35,832 nt of DNA from Streptomyces sp. BR123 (GCF_013401435.1 NZ_JACBGN010000054.1:1-35832); one strand, 5' to 3'. Positions 7,330-15,594 are shown, numbered from the stretch's first letter. Notes: a model not told the origin generated them from the sequence alone. Made by a program: numbers and translations.

Positions 7330-8016
7330 TCACGCCCCCCTGTCCGTCGCCGCCGTGCGCGTCCACGGCGTGAGCAGCCGCTGCAGCCCGAGCAGCAGCA
7401 GGTCCGCCACGAGGGCGAGGAGCACGCACAGCACGGAGGCGGTGAGCACCTGGGCCTTGAAGGAGCTGTTCACGGCCGGGGCGATGAGGTTGCCGAGGCC
7501 GCCCTTGCCGACGATCGAGCCGACGGTGGCCAGCGCCACGGTCGAGACGGTGGCGATCCGCAGCCCGGCGAGCAGCGCCGGCAGCGCCAGCGGCAGTTCG
7601 ACCTGCCACAGCAGCCGCCCGGGCCCGTACCCCATGCCGCGCGCGGCCTCCCGCACCTCCTCCGGGACGGCCTCCAGCCCGGCCAGCGCGTTGCGGACGA
7701 GGATGGTCAGCGAGTACAGCACCAGGCCGGTCACCACCAGGGAGGCCGACAGCCCGAACAGCGGCAGGAGAAGGGAGAACATGGCGAGGGAGGGGACCGT
7801 GTAGAGCAGCGTCGTCAGGCCCAGCACGGGTGCGGCCCAGCGCCGGCCGCGGCGCGCCAGCAGGGCCAGCGGAACGGACACGGCGAGGCCGATGAGGACC
7901 GACGCGGCGGTGATCCAGACGTGTTCGAGGGTGGCGGCGGTCAGCTCCTCGGAGCGGGAGGTGACGTACTCCCAGCAGATCCAGTCGTTCGCCACCAGGC
8001 AGCTCTGCTCCGCCAT
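7330..8016 (-). CDS. Osmolyte ABC transporter permease (OpuCB/ProW-type), first
   Basis: 228 aa integral membrane protein with a periplasmic-side N-terminus and about six helices. The coupling motif is EAARGMGYGPGRLLWQVELP. Its start has a strong site, GGAGGGGGACGGC, before the ATG. It leads the minus-strand transporter unit and its stop overlaps a possible GTG start of the second permease. The N-terminal SCLVANDWICWEYV is typical of actinobacterial members of the family. Confidence 0.9.
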   Translation of the reverse strand: MAEQSCLVANDWICWEYVTSRSEELTAATLEHVWITAASVLIGLAVSVPLALLARRGRRWAAPVLGLTTLLYTVPSLAMFSLLLPLFGLSASLVVTGLVLYSLTILVRNALAGLEAVPEEVREAARGMGYGPGRLLWQVELPLALPALLAGLRIATVSTVALATVGSIVGKGGLGNLIAPAVNSSFKAQVLTASVLCVLLALVADLLLLGLQRLLTPWTRTAATDRGA

Positions 8017-8075
8017 GCCGTCCCCCTCCCCGCCGGTCGTACGCACATCCGTCCGAAAACACGAAGCCAGGAGCG

Positions 8076-8081
8076 ACCCTA
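8076..8081 (-). promoter_or_regulatory. Putative -10 box of the permease/binding-protein operon
   Basis: TAGGGT on the minus strand, 60 bases before the permease start, in the 153-bp divergent gap. No good -35 is visible. Confidence 0.35.
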
Positions 8082-8169
8082 ACCCGACGCGGCCCGGCAG
8101 CCGGAACCATTCCCGCCGGGACGACACGCTCTTCACACGTCCGCGACGCCGGTAGGGAAGGATGGCGGT

Positions 8170-9141
8170 GTGATCCGATTCGAGCATGTGACCAAGCGCT
8201 ACGCAGACGGGACCACCGCCGTCGAGGACCTGTCCTTCGAGGTGGCGGAGGGCGAACTGGTCACGCTGGTGGGCCCGTCCGGCTGCGGCAAGACCACCAC
8301 GATGAAGATGGTCAACCGGCTGATCGAGCCCACCTCCGGCCGTATCCTGCTCGGCGGCGAGGACATCGCGGCCGCCGATCCGGTCGAGCTGCGCCGCCGC
8401 ATCGGGTACGTCATCCAGCAGGTGGGGCTGTTCCCGCACAAGACGGTGATGGAGAACACCGCGACCGTGCCGCAGCTCGTCGGCACCCCCCGGGCCAAGG
8501 CCCGCGCCCGCGCGGCCGAACTCCTCGAACTGGTCGGCCTGGACCCGGCCGTGTACGGCGGCCGCTACCCGCACCAGCTGTCCGGCGGGCAGCGCCAGCG
8601 CGTCGGCGTGGCCCGCGCGCTCGCCGCCGACCCGCCGGTGCTGCTGATGGACGAGCCGTTCGGCGCGGTGGACCCGGTGGTGCGGGAGCGGCTGCAGAAC
8701 GAGTTCCTGACGCTGCAGAAGACGGTCCGCAAGACGATCCTGCTGGTCACGCACGACCTTGACGAGGCCGTCCGGCTCGGCGACCGCATCGCCGTCTACG
8801 GGACGGGCACCATCGAGCAGTTCGACCGCCCGGCCGCCGTACTGGGCGCCCCCGCCACGGCGTACGTCGCCTCCTTCGTCGGCGCGGACCGGGGGCTCAA
8901 GCGGCTCGCGGTCACCCCGGTCGGGACCGCCGACCTCGCGCCGGCCGACGGAGCGGAACCGGAGGCCTCGGTGGCGCTCGGGGCCAGCCTGCGCGAGGCG
9001 TTGGCCGCGCTGCTCCAGGAGGACTCGGGGCGGATCGGGGTCACGGATCCGGAATCCGGCTCACTGGTCGGCGTCCTGACCCCGCAGGGGGTTCACCGGG
9101 CGCTGCTCCGGGCCCGCGCCGAGGACGCCGACGCGGCCTGA
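8170..9141 (+). CDS. Osmolyte ABC transporter ATP-binding protein
   Basis: 323 aa. Walker A GPSGCGKTT is at 35-43, the Q-loop lies in VIQQVGLFPH, the signature LSGGQ is at 137-141, Walker B LLMDEP ends at 163, and the switch His is at 195. The family members OpuA/ProV carry C-terminal CBS domains that sense ionic strength. Here only one short CBS-like segment (about 280-316, GRIGVTDPESGSLVGVLT) remains. The gene is divergent from its permeases, so expression is split between two promoters. GTG start; GGAAGGA upstream can act as a ribosome-binding site. Confidence 0.92.
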   Translation: MIRFEHVTKRYADGTTAVEDLSFEVAEGELVTLVGPSGCGKTTTMKMVNRLIEPTSGRILLGGEDIAAADPVELRRRIGYVIQQVGLFPHKTVMENTATVPQLVGTPRAKARARAAELLELVGLDPAVYGGRYPHQLSGGQRQRVGVARALAADPPVLLMDEPFGAVDPVVRERLQNEFLTLQKTVRKTILLVTHDLDEAVRLGDRIAVYGTGTIEQFDRPAAVLGAPATAYVASFVGADRGLKRLAVTPVGTADLAPADGAEPEASVALGASLREALAALLQEDSGRIGVTDPESGSLVGVLTPQGVHRALLRARAEDADAA

Positions 9142-9155
9142 ACCGGCCGGAAACG

Positions 9156-9189
9156 CCGTGTGGCCGGCCCTTCCGGGCCGGCCACACGG
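9156..9189. terminator. Bidirectional hairpin terminator
   Basis: CCGTGTGGCCGGCCC (9156-9170) pairs perfectly over 15 bp with 9175-9189, with a TTCC loop. It lies between the convergent ATPase and esterase genes and would serve both. Confidence 0.8.
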
Positions 9190-9216
9190 TCGTCACAGGT
9201 CGTTCGGCACGGGCCG

Positions 9217-10326
9217 TCAGGCCTGGATGCGGTTGCTCATCCACGTCAGCATCGGCGGGATCTCGCGGCGCCAGGTGTTGAAGTTGTGGCCACCGCTGTC
9301 CAGGATGATCGAGGAGACCCGGTCCGGACCCTTGACCAGCTTCACGAACTTGCGGGTGTCCGCGATGTTCGGCTCGCCCGTCTCGCTGCTGGTCACCAGG
9401 AACGAGGTGCCCGTCGGCTTCTTGCGCTCGATGCTGTACATGATGTCGGCGCGCTTCTTCAGGTTCTCGTCGCCCTGGAATAGGTTGCCGGTCGTGGCGT
9501 CGTTCGGGGCCTCGTAGTACGCGGACAGGCCGGCCGCGGCACCGAAGGTCTGCGGGTAGTGCGCGGCGATCTTCAGGGCGCAGTAGCCGCCGGTGGAGTT
9601 GCCGATGAAGCCCATGTTCTCGGGCTTCTTGCCGACCCGGAAGGTGCTCTGGATGGCCTGGGGCAGGTCCTGCGCGAAGAAGGTCTCGGTCTGCGGGCCG
9701 CCGGGGATGTCCACGCACTCGGTGTCACGCGGCGGCGCCACGGTCGGGCGCAGCATGACCAGGATCATCGGCTTCATCTTGCCCGCCTTGGCCTGCTTGA
9801 AGGCCGTCATCGGGTAGTTCAGCCCTTTGATCAGGTTCTCGGCGGTGCCCGGGTAGCCGGTCAGCACGATCGAGGCGGGGAAGTTCTTGTCCTTGTGCTG
9901 CGGCTGGAAGTACTCCGGCGGCAGCCACACGTACCCCGGGCTCGTTATCTTCGACTTCTCGCCGGATATCGAGACCTTCAGGATCTGGCCGCCGACCTGC
10001 GGCTGGGCCCCGCCGGGGACCTCCAGCTTCTGCTTGTCGATGACCTTGATGTCCTTGCTGCTCATCGAGTGGTCGACGACCTTGCCGACCGAGGTCTCCT
10101 TGCCGAACAGGTCCGCCCACGAACCGTAGAAGGAGAAGGACTGGTTCGCCGCCAGGCCGACCGCCGAGAACACCGCCAGCTGCGTCGCGAACAGGAGGCC
10201 GATCCGGCCCAGCACCGCACGCCAGGTGCGGCCCGAGAGCCGGGGCCAGAACCACACCGTGGCTGCAAAGAGCAGCACACCGGCAGCGACGGCGATCGCC
10301 AGAACCGTATTACTGGTGAGACCCAT
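9217..10326 (-). CDS. Membrane-anchored esterase (antigen 85/esterase D-like alpha/beta hydrolase)
   Basis: 369 aa. Two N-terminal hydrophobic segments (about 5-25 and 42-60) anchor an extracytoplasmic alpha/beta-hydrolase domain. The nucleophile elbow is GNSTGG with Ser244. A late His347 in DSGGHNFNTW is the likely catalytic histidine. The oxyanion-side region contains a TGYPG motif. Relatives include mycolyltransferase-like and S-formylglutathione hydrolase-like proteins. Streptomyces has no mycolic acids, so a lipid or cell-envelope ester is the more likely substrate. It is divergent from an MprF-type gene. The ribosome-binding site before the ATG is weak. Confidence 0.85.
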   Translation of the reverse strand: MGLTSNTVLAIAVAAGVLLFAATVWFWPRLSGRTWRAVLGRIGLLFATQLAVFSAVGLAANQSFSFYGSWADLFGKETSVGKVVDHSMSSKDIKVIDKQKLEVPGGAQPQVGGQILKVSISGEKSKITSPGYVWLPPEYFQPQHKDKNFPASIVLTGYPGTAENLIKGLNYPMTAFKQAKAGKMKPMILVMLRPTVAPPRDTECVDIPGGPQTETFFAQDLPQAIQSTFRVGKKPENMGFIGNSTGGYCALKIAAHYPQTFGAAAGLSAYYEAPNDATTGNLFQGDENLKKRADIMYSIERKKPTGTSFLVTSSETGEPNIADTRKFVKLVKGPDRVSSIILDSGGHNFNTWRREIPPMLTWMSNRIQA

Positions 10327-10478
10327 GAGCTGTCAGTCGACTTTCTGGTGGCAGGACAAGTTTTTCTCGACGGAAGAGTGAACCCGCTCGCGCTCGATGT
10401 CGTCCTAGTGGACGCACCACACTCCGGAGGCTGTCGCGGCCTTCGGCCACTTGATCTCTCGCGGAGCAACGGGAAGCG

Positions 10479-12332
10479 ATGTCTAGCAGGATAGATGGCG
10501 ATAAGTCGGGACAGGTTCCGAGCGGGGTACGCCGAATCTTCCGCGGACCACGACCGGAGTCCGTGCCCGGGCTGGTGGGAACGGCCGTCACGGTCGTCGG
10601 CCTCCTCGACGTTGCGGCGGGCGTGTTCCCGCGGTTCCAGCACAGCCGGCTCCGCGCCGTCGCGGAGGTGATCCCCGGATCGACCCGGCCCATGGCGGCT
10701 GCCGTCACCATCTGCGCCGGCGTCCTGCTGCTCCTGCTCGCCCACGGCCTCAAGCGCCGCAAGCGCCGGGCCTGGCGGGCGGCCGTCTTCCTGCTGCCGG
10801 TCGGAGCCGCCGCACAGTTCGTGTACCGCCACTCCTACATCGGCGTGGTGATCGCTGTCGCCCTGCTCGCCCTTCTGTTGCGCCATCAGGGTGAATTCAA
10901 GGCGCTGCCCGACCCGCGCAGCCGCTGGAAGGCCCTCGCCAACTTCATCCTGATGAGCGCCGGCTCGATCGGCCTCGGCCTGGTCATCGTCAACGCCCAC
11001 CCGAGCAAGGTGGTGGGGCGCCCCGGCCTCTACGAGCAGATCGCGCACGTCCTGTACGGGCTCGTCGGCATCGAGGGTCCGATCGCCTACTCCGGCGGCC
11101 GCGCGGACTGGATCGTCGGCTACTCCCTCGGCGCACTGGGCATGCTGACCGCGCTGACCACCATCTACCTCGCCTTCCGCCCCGAGCACCCGGCCGCCCG
11201 GCTCACCGTCGACGACGAGGACAAGCTGCGCGAGCTGCTCGCCAAGCACGGCGGCCGCGACTCCCTCGGCCACTTCGCGCTGCGCCGCGACAAGGCCGTC
11301 GTCTTCTCCCCCAGCGGCAAGGCCGCCGTCACCTACCGCGTCATCTCCGGCGTGATGCTCGCCTCCGGCGACCCCATCGGCGACGTCGAGGCCTGGCCCG
11401 GCGCCATCGAGCGGTTCATGGCCGAGGCCAAGGCCCACTCCTGGACCCCGGCCGTCGTGGGCTGCAGCGAGACCGGCGGCGAGGTCTGGACCCGGGAGAC
11501 CGGCCTGGACGCCCTGGAGCTCGGCGACGAGGCGATCGTCGACGTCAAAGACTTCTCCCTCACCGGCCGCGCCATGCGCAACGTCCGCCAGATGGTGAAG
11601 CGCATCGAGCGCAACGGCTACACCACCCAGGTCCGCCGCGTCGCCGACCTCACGGAGGAGGAGCTGGAGCAGGTCCGCGGCGCTGCCGAGGCCTGGCGCG
11701 GCACCGACACCGAACGCGGCTTCTCCATGGCCCTCGGCCGCGTCGGCGACCCGGGCGACGGCGACTGCATCATCGCCACCGCCCACCGCGTGGAGGAAGG
11801 CGACACCAGCCCGTTCGGTGACCTGAAGGCCATCCAGCACTTCGTGCCGTGGGGCAAGGACGGCATGTCGCTGGAGCTGATGCGCCGCGACCGCGCAGCC
11901 GACCCCGGCATGAACGAGCTGCTGATCGTCGCCTCCCTGGAAGCCGCCCCGGCCCTCGGCATCGAGAAGGTCTCCCTGAACTTCGCGATGTTCCGCTCGG
12001 CCCTGGCCCGCGGCGAGCGGATCGGCGCCGGCCCGGTGCTTCGCATGTGGCGCAGCCTGCTGGTCTTCCTGTCCCGCTGGTTCCAGATCGAGTCGCTGTA
12101 CAAGTTCAACGCGAAGTTCCGCCCCCGCTGGGAGCCCCGCTTCATGGTCTACCGCACCACGCGCGACCTTCCCCGCATCGGCTTCGCCGTCATGCAGGCC
12201 GAGGGCTTCGTGACCCTGGCCCTGCCCCGGCTGTTCGCCGGCCGCCGCGGCCCCAAGCCGGAACGCGGCTGCGCCCACACCCACCTGAGCGCCGTGCCCG
12301 CCCGGCCGGAGCGCGAGGTCCAGGCGGCCTGA
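10479..12332 (+). CDS. MprF/LysX-type aminoacyl-phosphatidylglycerol synthase (DUF2156)
   Basis: 617 aa. The first ~235 residues hold about six membrane spans. The cytoplasmic DUF2156 domain (about 240-590) resembles the transferase part of MprF, which adds an amino acid from aminoacyl-tRNA to phosphatidylglycerol and changes surface charge. Typical motifs include LRRDKAVVFSPSGKAAVTYRV, SGDPIGD, and LNFAMFRSAL. Mycobacterial LysX carries an extra lysyl-tRNA synthetase domain at its C-terminus. This protein ends without it. The specific amino acid, lysine, alanine or ornithine, is not evident. The start ATG at 10479 is preceded by GGAG and GGGAAG. Confidence 0.85.
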   Translation: MSSRIDGDKSGQVPSGVRRIFRGPRPESVPGLVGTAVTVVGLLDVAAGVFPRFQHSRLRAVAEVIPGSTRPMAAAVTICAGVLLLLLAHGLKRRKRRAWRAAVFLLPVGAAAQFVYRHSYIGVVIAVALLALLLRHQGEFKALPDPRSRWKALANFILMSAGSIGLGLVIVNAHPSKVVGRPGLYEQIAHVLYGLVGIEGPIAYSGGRADWIVGYSLGALGMLTALTTIYLAFRPEHPAARLTVDDEDKLRELLAKHGGRDSLGHFALRRDKAVVFSPSGKAAVTYRVISGVMLASGDPIGDVEAWPGAIERFMAEAKAHSWTPAVVGCSETGGEVWTRETGLDALELGDEAIVDVKDFSLTGRAMRNVRQMVKRIERNGYTTQVRRVADLTEEELEQVRGAAEAWRGTDTERGFSMALGRVGDPGDGDCIIATAHRVEEGDTSPFGDLKAIQHFVPWGKDGMSLELMRRDRAADPGMNELLIVASLEAAPALGIEKVSLNFAMFRSALARGERIGAGPVLRMWRSLLVFLSRWFQIESLYKFNAKFRPRWEPRFMVYRTTRDLPRIGFAVMQAEGFVTLALPRLFAGRRGPKPERGCAHTHLSAVPARPEREVQAA

Positions 12333-12360
12333 GGCCCCGCGGCCGCGCCGCCCCGCACGT

Positions 12361-12398
12361 GAAGCCCGGCCCCCGGTGATCCCGGGGCGCCGGGCTTC
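12361..12398. terminator. Hairpin terminator after the aminoacyl-lipid synthase gene
   Basis: GAAGCCCGGC (12361-12370) pairs with GCCGGGCTTC (12389-12398), continued by CCCCGG/CCGGGG with one bulged C. The loop is TGATC. It separates the synthase gene from the folate operon. Confidence 0.75.
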
Positions 12399-12554
12399 GT
12401 GCTGCGCGGGCTTCGGGCAGCGCCGGCTCCGTGCCGCACGCTTCGGCTCCCGGGCGCCCGCCCGGGGCCGCGTACCGCCGGGCTGCCGCCGCGTGCCGCG
12501 CGGGCCGGAAGCCGCCGACCCACGCCCGGGCCGTGCCCGATCCGGGGGCAGCCC

Positions 12555-12566
12555 TACCCTGGGACC
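12555..12566 (+). promoter_or_regulatory. Probable leaderless promoter of folP
   Basis: TACCCT at 12555-12560, then six bases, then the ATG at 12567. No Shine-Dalgarno sequence is present. The rest of the 12399-12550 region is GC-rich with no gene I can support. Confidence 0.4.
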
Positions 12567-13436
12567 ATGAACATCAAGCACGGGGCCGCGGGCAGGGGCC
12601 GGGTCACAGGCCTGCCGGACTGGGACCGCTGCGCGGTCATGGGCGTCGTGAACGTCACCCCCGACTCCTTCTCCGACGGGGGCCGCTGGTTCGACACCAC
12701 CGCCGCCGTCAAGCGCGGCCTCGACCTCATAGCCCAGGGCGCCGACCTCATCGACGTCGGCGGGGAGTCCACCCGGCCCGGCGCCACCCGCGTCGACGAG
12801 GAGGAGGAGCTGCGCCGCGTCGTCCCCGTGGTCCGCGGCCTGGCCTCCGAAGGGGTCACCGTCTCCGTCGACACCATGCGCGCCTCGGTGGCCGCCCGGG
12901 CCGTCGAAGCCGGCGCGACCCTGGTCAACGACGTCAGCGGCGGGCTCGCCGACCCCGGCATGATCCCCGCGGTGGCCGCCGCCGAGGTGCCCTTCGTGGT
13001 GATGCACTGGCGCGGCTTCAGCGCCGACATGAACAGCCTCGCCGTCTACGACGACGTCCTCGCCGAGGTCACCGCCGAACTCCGGACCCGCATCGACGCC
13101 GTCATCGCCGGCGGCATCGCCCCCGAGCGGATCGTCGTCGACCCCGGCCTCGGCTTCGCGAAGATGGCCGAGCACGACCTGGCCCTGGTCGCCCACCTGC
13201 CCGAGCTGCGGGCCCTCGGCTTCCCGCTGCTCGTCGCCGCCTCGCGCAAGCGGTTCCTCGGCCGCGTCCTGGCCGGCGCCGGCGCCACGCCGCCGCCGGC
13301 CCGCGAGCGCGACGCCGCCACCGCCGCCGTCTCGGCCATCGCCGCCCACCAGGGTGCCTGGGCCGTCCGGGTCCACGAGGTACGCGCCACGGCCGACGCG
13401 GTTCGGGTGGCCCGTGCGGTGGAAGGGGCTTGGTGA
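12567..13436 (+). CDS. folP: Dihydropteroate synthase
   Basis: 289 aa. Condenses 6-hydroxymethyl-dihydropterin pyrophosphate with p-aminobenzoate; the target of sulfonamides. Both family signatures are present: VMGVVNVTPDSFSDGG (about 24-39) and the pterin-site segment IDVGGESTRPGA (62-73). ASRKRFLGR near residue 235 is the conserved Lys/Arg region. The ATG at 12567 is chosen over upstream in-frame codons because it starts the conserved N-terminus and follows a -10-like box. First gene of a five-gene plus-strand unit. Confidence 0.95.
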   Translation: MNIKHGAAGRGRVTGLPDWDRCAVMGVVNVTPDSFSDGGRWFDTTAAVKRGLDLIAQGADLIDVGGESTRPGATRVDEEEELRRVVPVVRGLASEGVTVSVDTMRASVAARAVEAGATLVNDVSGGLADPGMIPAVAAAEVPFVVMHWRGFSADMNSLAVYDDVLAEVTAELRTRIDAVIAGGIAPERIVVDPGLGFAKMAEHDLALVAHLPELRALGFPLLVAASRKRFLGRVLAGAGATPPPARERDAATAAVSAIAAHQGAWAVRVHEVRATADAVRVARAVEGAW

Positions 13437-13479
13437 CCCGGCCCGCACCTGGGGCCCGTACTGCCAGGAGAGGGGCACG

Positions 13480-13923
13480 GTGAGCCGTACCGACATCGAG
13501 GCCGTCGAGCAGGTCAACACGGCCTTCTACGAGGCCATGGAGCAGGGTGACTTCGACGCCATGTCGGCGCTCTGGCTGGAGGACGAGGTGTCCTGCGTCC
13601 ACCCGGGCTGGCCGGTGCTCAGCGGCCGCGGCGAGGTGCTCCGCTCGTACGCGCTGATCATGTCCCACACCGAGTACATCCAGTTCTTCCTGACCGACAC
13701 CAAGGTCGCCGTCATCGGCGACACGGCCCTGGTCACCTGCACCGAGAACATCCTCAGCGGAGGGCCCGCCGGGGACGGCGGAGAGCTCGGCCCCCTCGTC
13801 GGCCAGCTCGTCGTCGCCACAAATGTGTTCCGACGCACATCCGAGGGCTGGCGCCTCTGGTCCCACCACGGTTCTCCGGTCCTGACGGAGTCCGACGAGG
13901 ACGAGGAAGAGGCCTCCGACTGA
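13480..13923 (+). CDS. NTF2-like/SnoaL-fold protein in the folate operon
   Basis: 147 aa, a single alpha+beta-barrel domain of the nuclear transport factor 2 superfamily. The stretch FDAMSALWLEDEVSCVHPGWPVLSG is split into the typical helix-strand pattern. The tail is acidic (DEDEEEASD). The GTG at 13480 has AGGAGAGGGG upstream. It sits 43 bp after folP and before folB, and comparable genes are found with actinobacterial folate genes. No catalytic role can be assigned. A pterin-binding or small-molecule-binding role is a guess from context. Confidence 0.82.
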   Translation: MSRTDIEAVEQVNTAFYEAMEQGDFDAMSALWLEDEVSCVHPGWPVLSGRGEVLRSYALIMSHTEYIQFFLTDTKVAVIGDTALVTCTENILSGGPAGDGGELGPLVGQLVVATNVFRRTSEGWRLWSHHGSPVLTESDEDEEEASD

Positions 13924-13955
13924 CCCCTCCGGCGGGGACGGGCCTCTTTCGCAGG

Positions 13956-14020
13956 TAGATTCGAAGACGGACGACGCCGACCGCACTCGGCGCAGGCCCA
14001 TGGATCCGGGGAGCCCCGGA
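13956..14020 (+). promoter_or_regulatory. Possible internal promoter and leader hairpin before folB
   Basis: TAGATT at 13956-13961 is a good -10 but has no clear -35. Downstream, TCCGGGG (14005-14011) and CCCCGGA (14014-14020) form a short hairpin in the 129-bp gap between the NTF2-like gene and folB. The gap is the longest in the operon. Confidence 0.35.
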
Positions 14021-14052
14021 CCGCAGCACCTACGGAAGCAGGAGTGATTCGC

Positions 14053-14412
14053 GTGGATCGTGTCGCGCTGCGCGGCCTCAAGGCTCGCGGGCACCACGGC
14101 GTCTTCCCCCGGGAACGCGAGGAAGGCCAGACCTTCATCGTCGACCTGGTACTGCACATCGACACGCGCCCGGCTGCGGCGGACGACGACCTGGCGAAGA
14201 CCGTCCACTACGGGGTCGTCGCCGAGGAGGTCGTCGACGTGGTCCAGGGCGAGCCCGTCGACCTGATCGAGACCCTGGCCGAGCGCATCGCCCAGCAGTG
14301 CCTCAAGCACGAAGCGGTGGCCCAAGTGGAGGTCGTCGTCCACAAGCCGGACGCGCCCATCACCGTCCCCTTCGACGATGTGACCATCACGATCACCCGG
14401 AGCCGCGCGTGA
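14053..14412 (+). CDS. folB: Dihydroneopterin aldolase
   Basis: 119 aa, usual family length. Cleaves dihydroneopterin to 6-hydroxymethyl-dihydropterin and glycolaldehyde. The N-terminus DRVALRGLKARGHHGVF matches actinobacterial FolB. The active-site region is EREEGQTF (Glu21-Glu24), with Tyr53 and Lys98 in VVVHKPDAPI. The GTG at 14053 has GGAG eight bases upstream. A GTG at 14044 is in frame and would add three residues. Its stop overlaps the folK start as GTGA, so translation is coupled. Confidence 0.94.
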   Translation: MDRVALRGLKARGHHGVFPREREEGQTFIVDLVLHIDTRPAAADDDLAKTVHYGVVAEEVVDVVQGEPVDLIETLAERIAQQCLKHEAVAQVEVVVHKPDAPITVPFDDVTITITRSRA

Positions 14413-15017
14413 ACAACGGACTGAACGCCCAGAGCGACCCCACCGTCCAGCCGGTGCCCGCCTCCGTCGTCGAGGCGGTCGACGCGGCCGACGTCACCCT
14501 GTCCAACCCCAAATGGTCCGTGATCGCCCTCGGCGGCAACCTCGGCAACCGGATGGAGACCCTGCAGGGCGCGATCGACGCCCTCGGCGACACCCCGGGC
14601 GTCCGGGTCAAGGCGGTCTCCCCCGTCTACGAGACCGAGCCGTGGGGCGTCGAGCCCGGCTCCCAGCCCTCGTACCTGAACGCGGTGGCCCTCGTGCGGA
14701 CCACCCTGCCCCCGTCCAGCCTGCTGGAGCGCGGCCACGCCATCGAAGAGGCCTTCGACCGCCTCCGCGAGGAGCGGTGGGGCCCCCGCACCATCGACGT
14801 GGACATCATCGCCTACGCCGACGTGGTCTCCGACGACCCCGTCCTCACCCTCCCGCACCCCCGGGCCCACCAGCGCGCCTTCGTCCTCGCCCCCTGGCAC
14901 GACGTCGACCCCGAGGCACGGATCCCCGGCCACGGCCCCGTCGCCGACCTGCTCGCCGGGATCGGCCTGGCCGGCGTCACCCGGCGCTCCGACCTGGAAC
15001 TGCGCCTCCCCGAATAG
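14409..15017 (+). CDS. folK: 6-hydroxymethyl-7,8-dihydropterin pyrophosphokinase
   Basis: 202 aa. Transfers pyrophosphate from ATP to hydroxymethyl-dihydropterin, making the FolP substrate. HPPK motifs: ALGGNLGNR (40-48), YETEPWG (74-80) and the metal-binding RWGPRTIDVDI (123-133). A ~35-residue N-terminal extension precedes the catalytic domain, longer than in E. coli. The GTG start overlaps the folB stop by the sequence GTGA. Confidence 0.94.
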   Translation: MNNGLNAQSDPTVQPVPASVVEAVDAADVTLSNPKWSVIALGGNLGNRMETLQGAIDALGDTPGVRVKAVSPVYETEPWGVEPGSQPSYLNAVALVRTTLPPSSLLERGHAIEEAFDRLREERWGPRTIDVDIIAYADVVSDDPVLTLPHPRAHQRAFVLAPWHDVDPEARIPGHGPVADLLAGIGLAGVTRRSDLELRLPE

Positions 15018-15084
15018 TCCTGAGTAGCCTGTGGTCTGCCGACGGACGGCTGAGGCAGAGGCGCAGAGAGCGGGGAACAGGCAC

Positions 15085-15573
15085 GTGAAGCAACTGAGGC
15101 CGGCAGTCCTGGCAGGCATCTTCGTGGTGGCCGGGGTGCTGTCCTGGGCGGGTGCCCGTCTGTGGAACGCGTACGGGACCCTGCCGGGCGTTCCGTTGGC
15201 CGCCCCCATCGTGCTGGGCGCCATCGCGGTCGTGCTGCTGGCGACCGCCATGTCGCTGCGCTCCCGCCTCAAGGCCCAGCGGGAGCGGCAGCCCGACGCG
15301 AAGGGCGTGGAGCCGCTGATGGCGGCCCGGGCGCTGGTCTTCGGCCAGGCCAGCGCCCTCGTCGCGGCTCTCGTCGCGGGCATGTACGGCGGCGTGGGCG
15401 TCTTCCTCCTGGCCGACGGCCTGGAGGTGCCGGCCCGCCGCGATCAAGCCTGGTACGCGGCCTTCTCGGTGCTGGCGGGCGCGGCGGTCATCGCCGCGGC
15501 CCTCTTCCTGGAGCACGTCCTGAAACTCCCCGAGGACGACGACACCACCCCCCAGGCCCCCTCCCGCGCCTGA
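15085..15573 (+). CDS. DUF3180 integral membrane protein
   Basis: 162 aa with four likely membrane spans (about 7-27, 36-57, 82-106, 122-143). The family regularly closes the folate operon in actinobacteria; Rv3605c is the mycobacterial example. Function is unknown. The GTG at 15085 has GGGGAACAGG upstream and gives the conserved start of the protein. A GTG further upstream at 15031 is in frame but lacks support. Converges on the small folE-linked gene with a 21-bp gap. Confidence 0.88.
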   Translation: MKQLRPAVLAGIFVVAGVLSWAGARLWNAYGTLPGVPLAAPIVLGAIAVVLLATAMSLRSRLKAQRERQPDAKGVEPLMAARALVFGQASALVAALVAGMYGGVGVFLLADGLEVPARRDQAWYAAFSVLAGAAVIAAALFLEHVLKLPEDDDTTPQAPSRA

Positions 15574-15594
15574 CCGCACCGGGTCGGGCCCGTC

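Noticed and set aside
9217..10326. Antigen 85 mycolyltransferase assignment for the esterase
   Set aside because: The fold and GNSTGG elbow are similar, but nothing here indicates mycolic acids; a general esterase name is safer.
10062..13520. Very long minus-strand open frame (1152 codons)
   Set aside because: Antisense shadow of the MprF-type, folP and neighbouring genes caused by high GC. Composition is repetitive Gly/Ala/Asp/Val and shows no domain.
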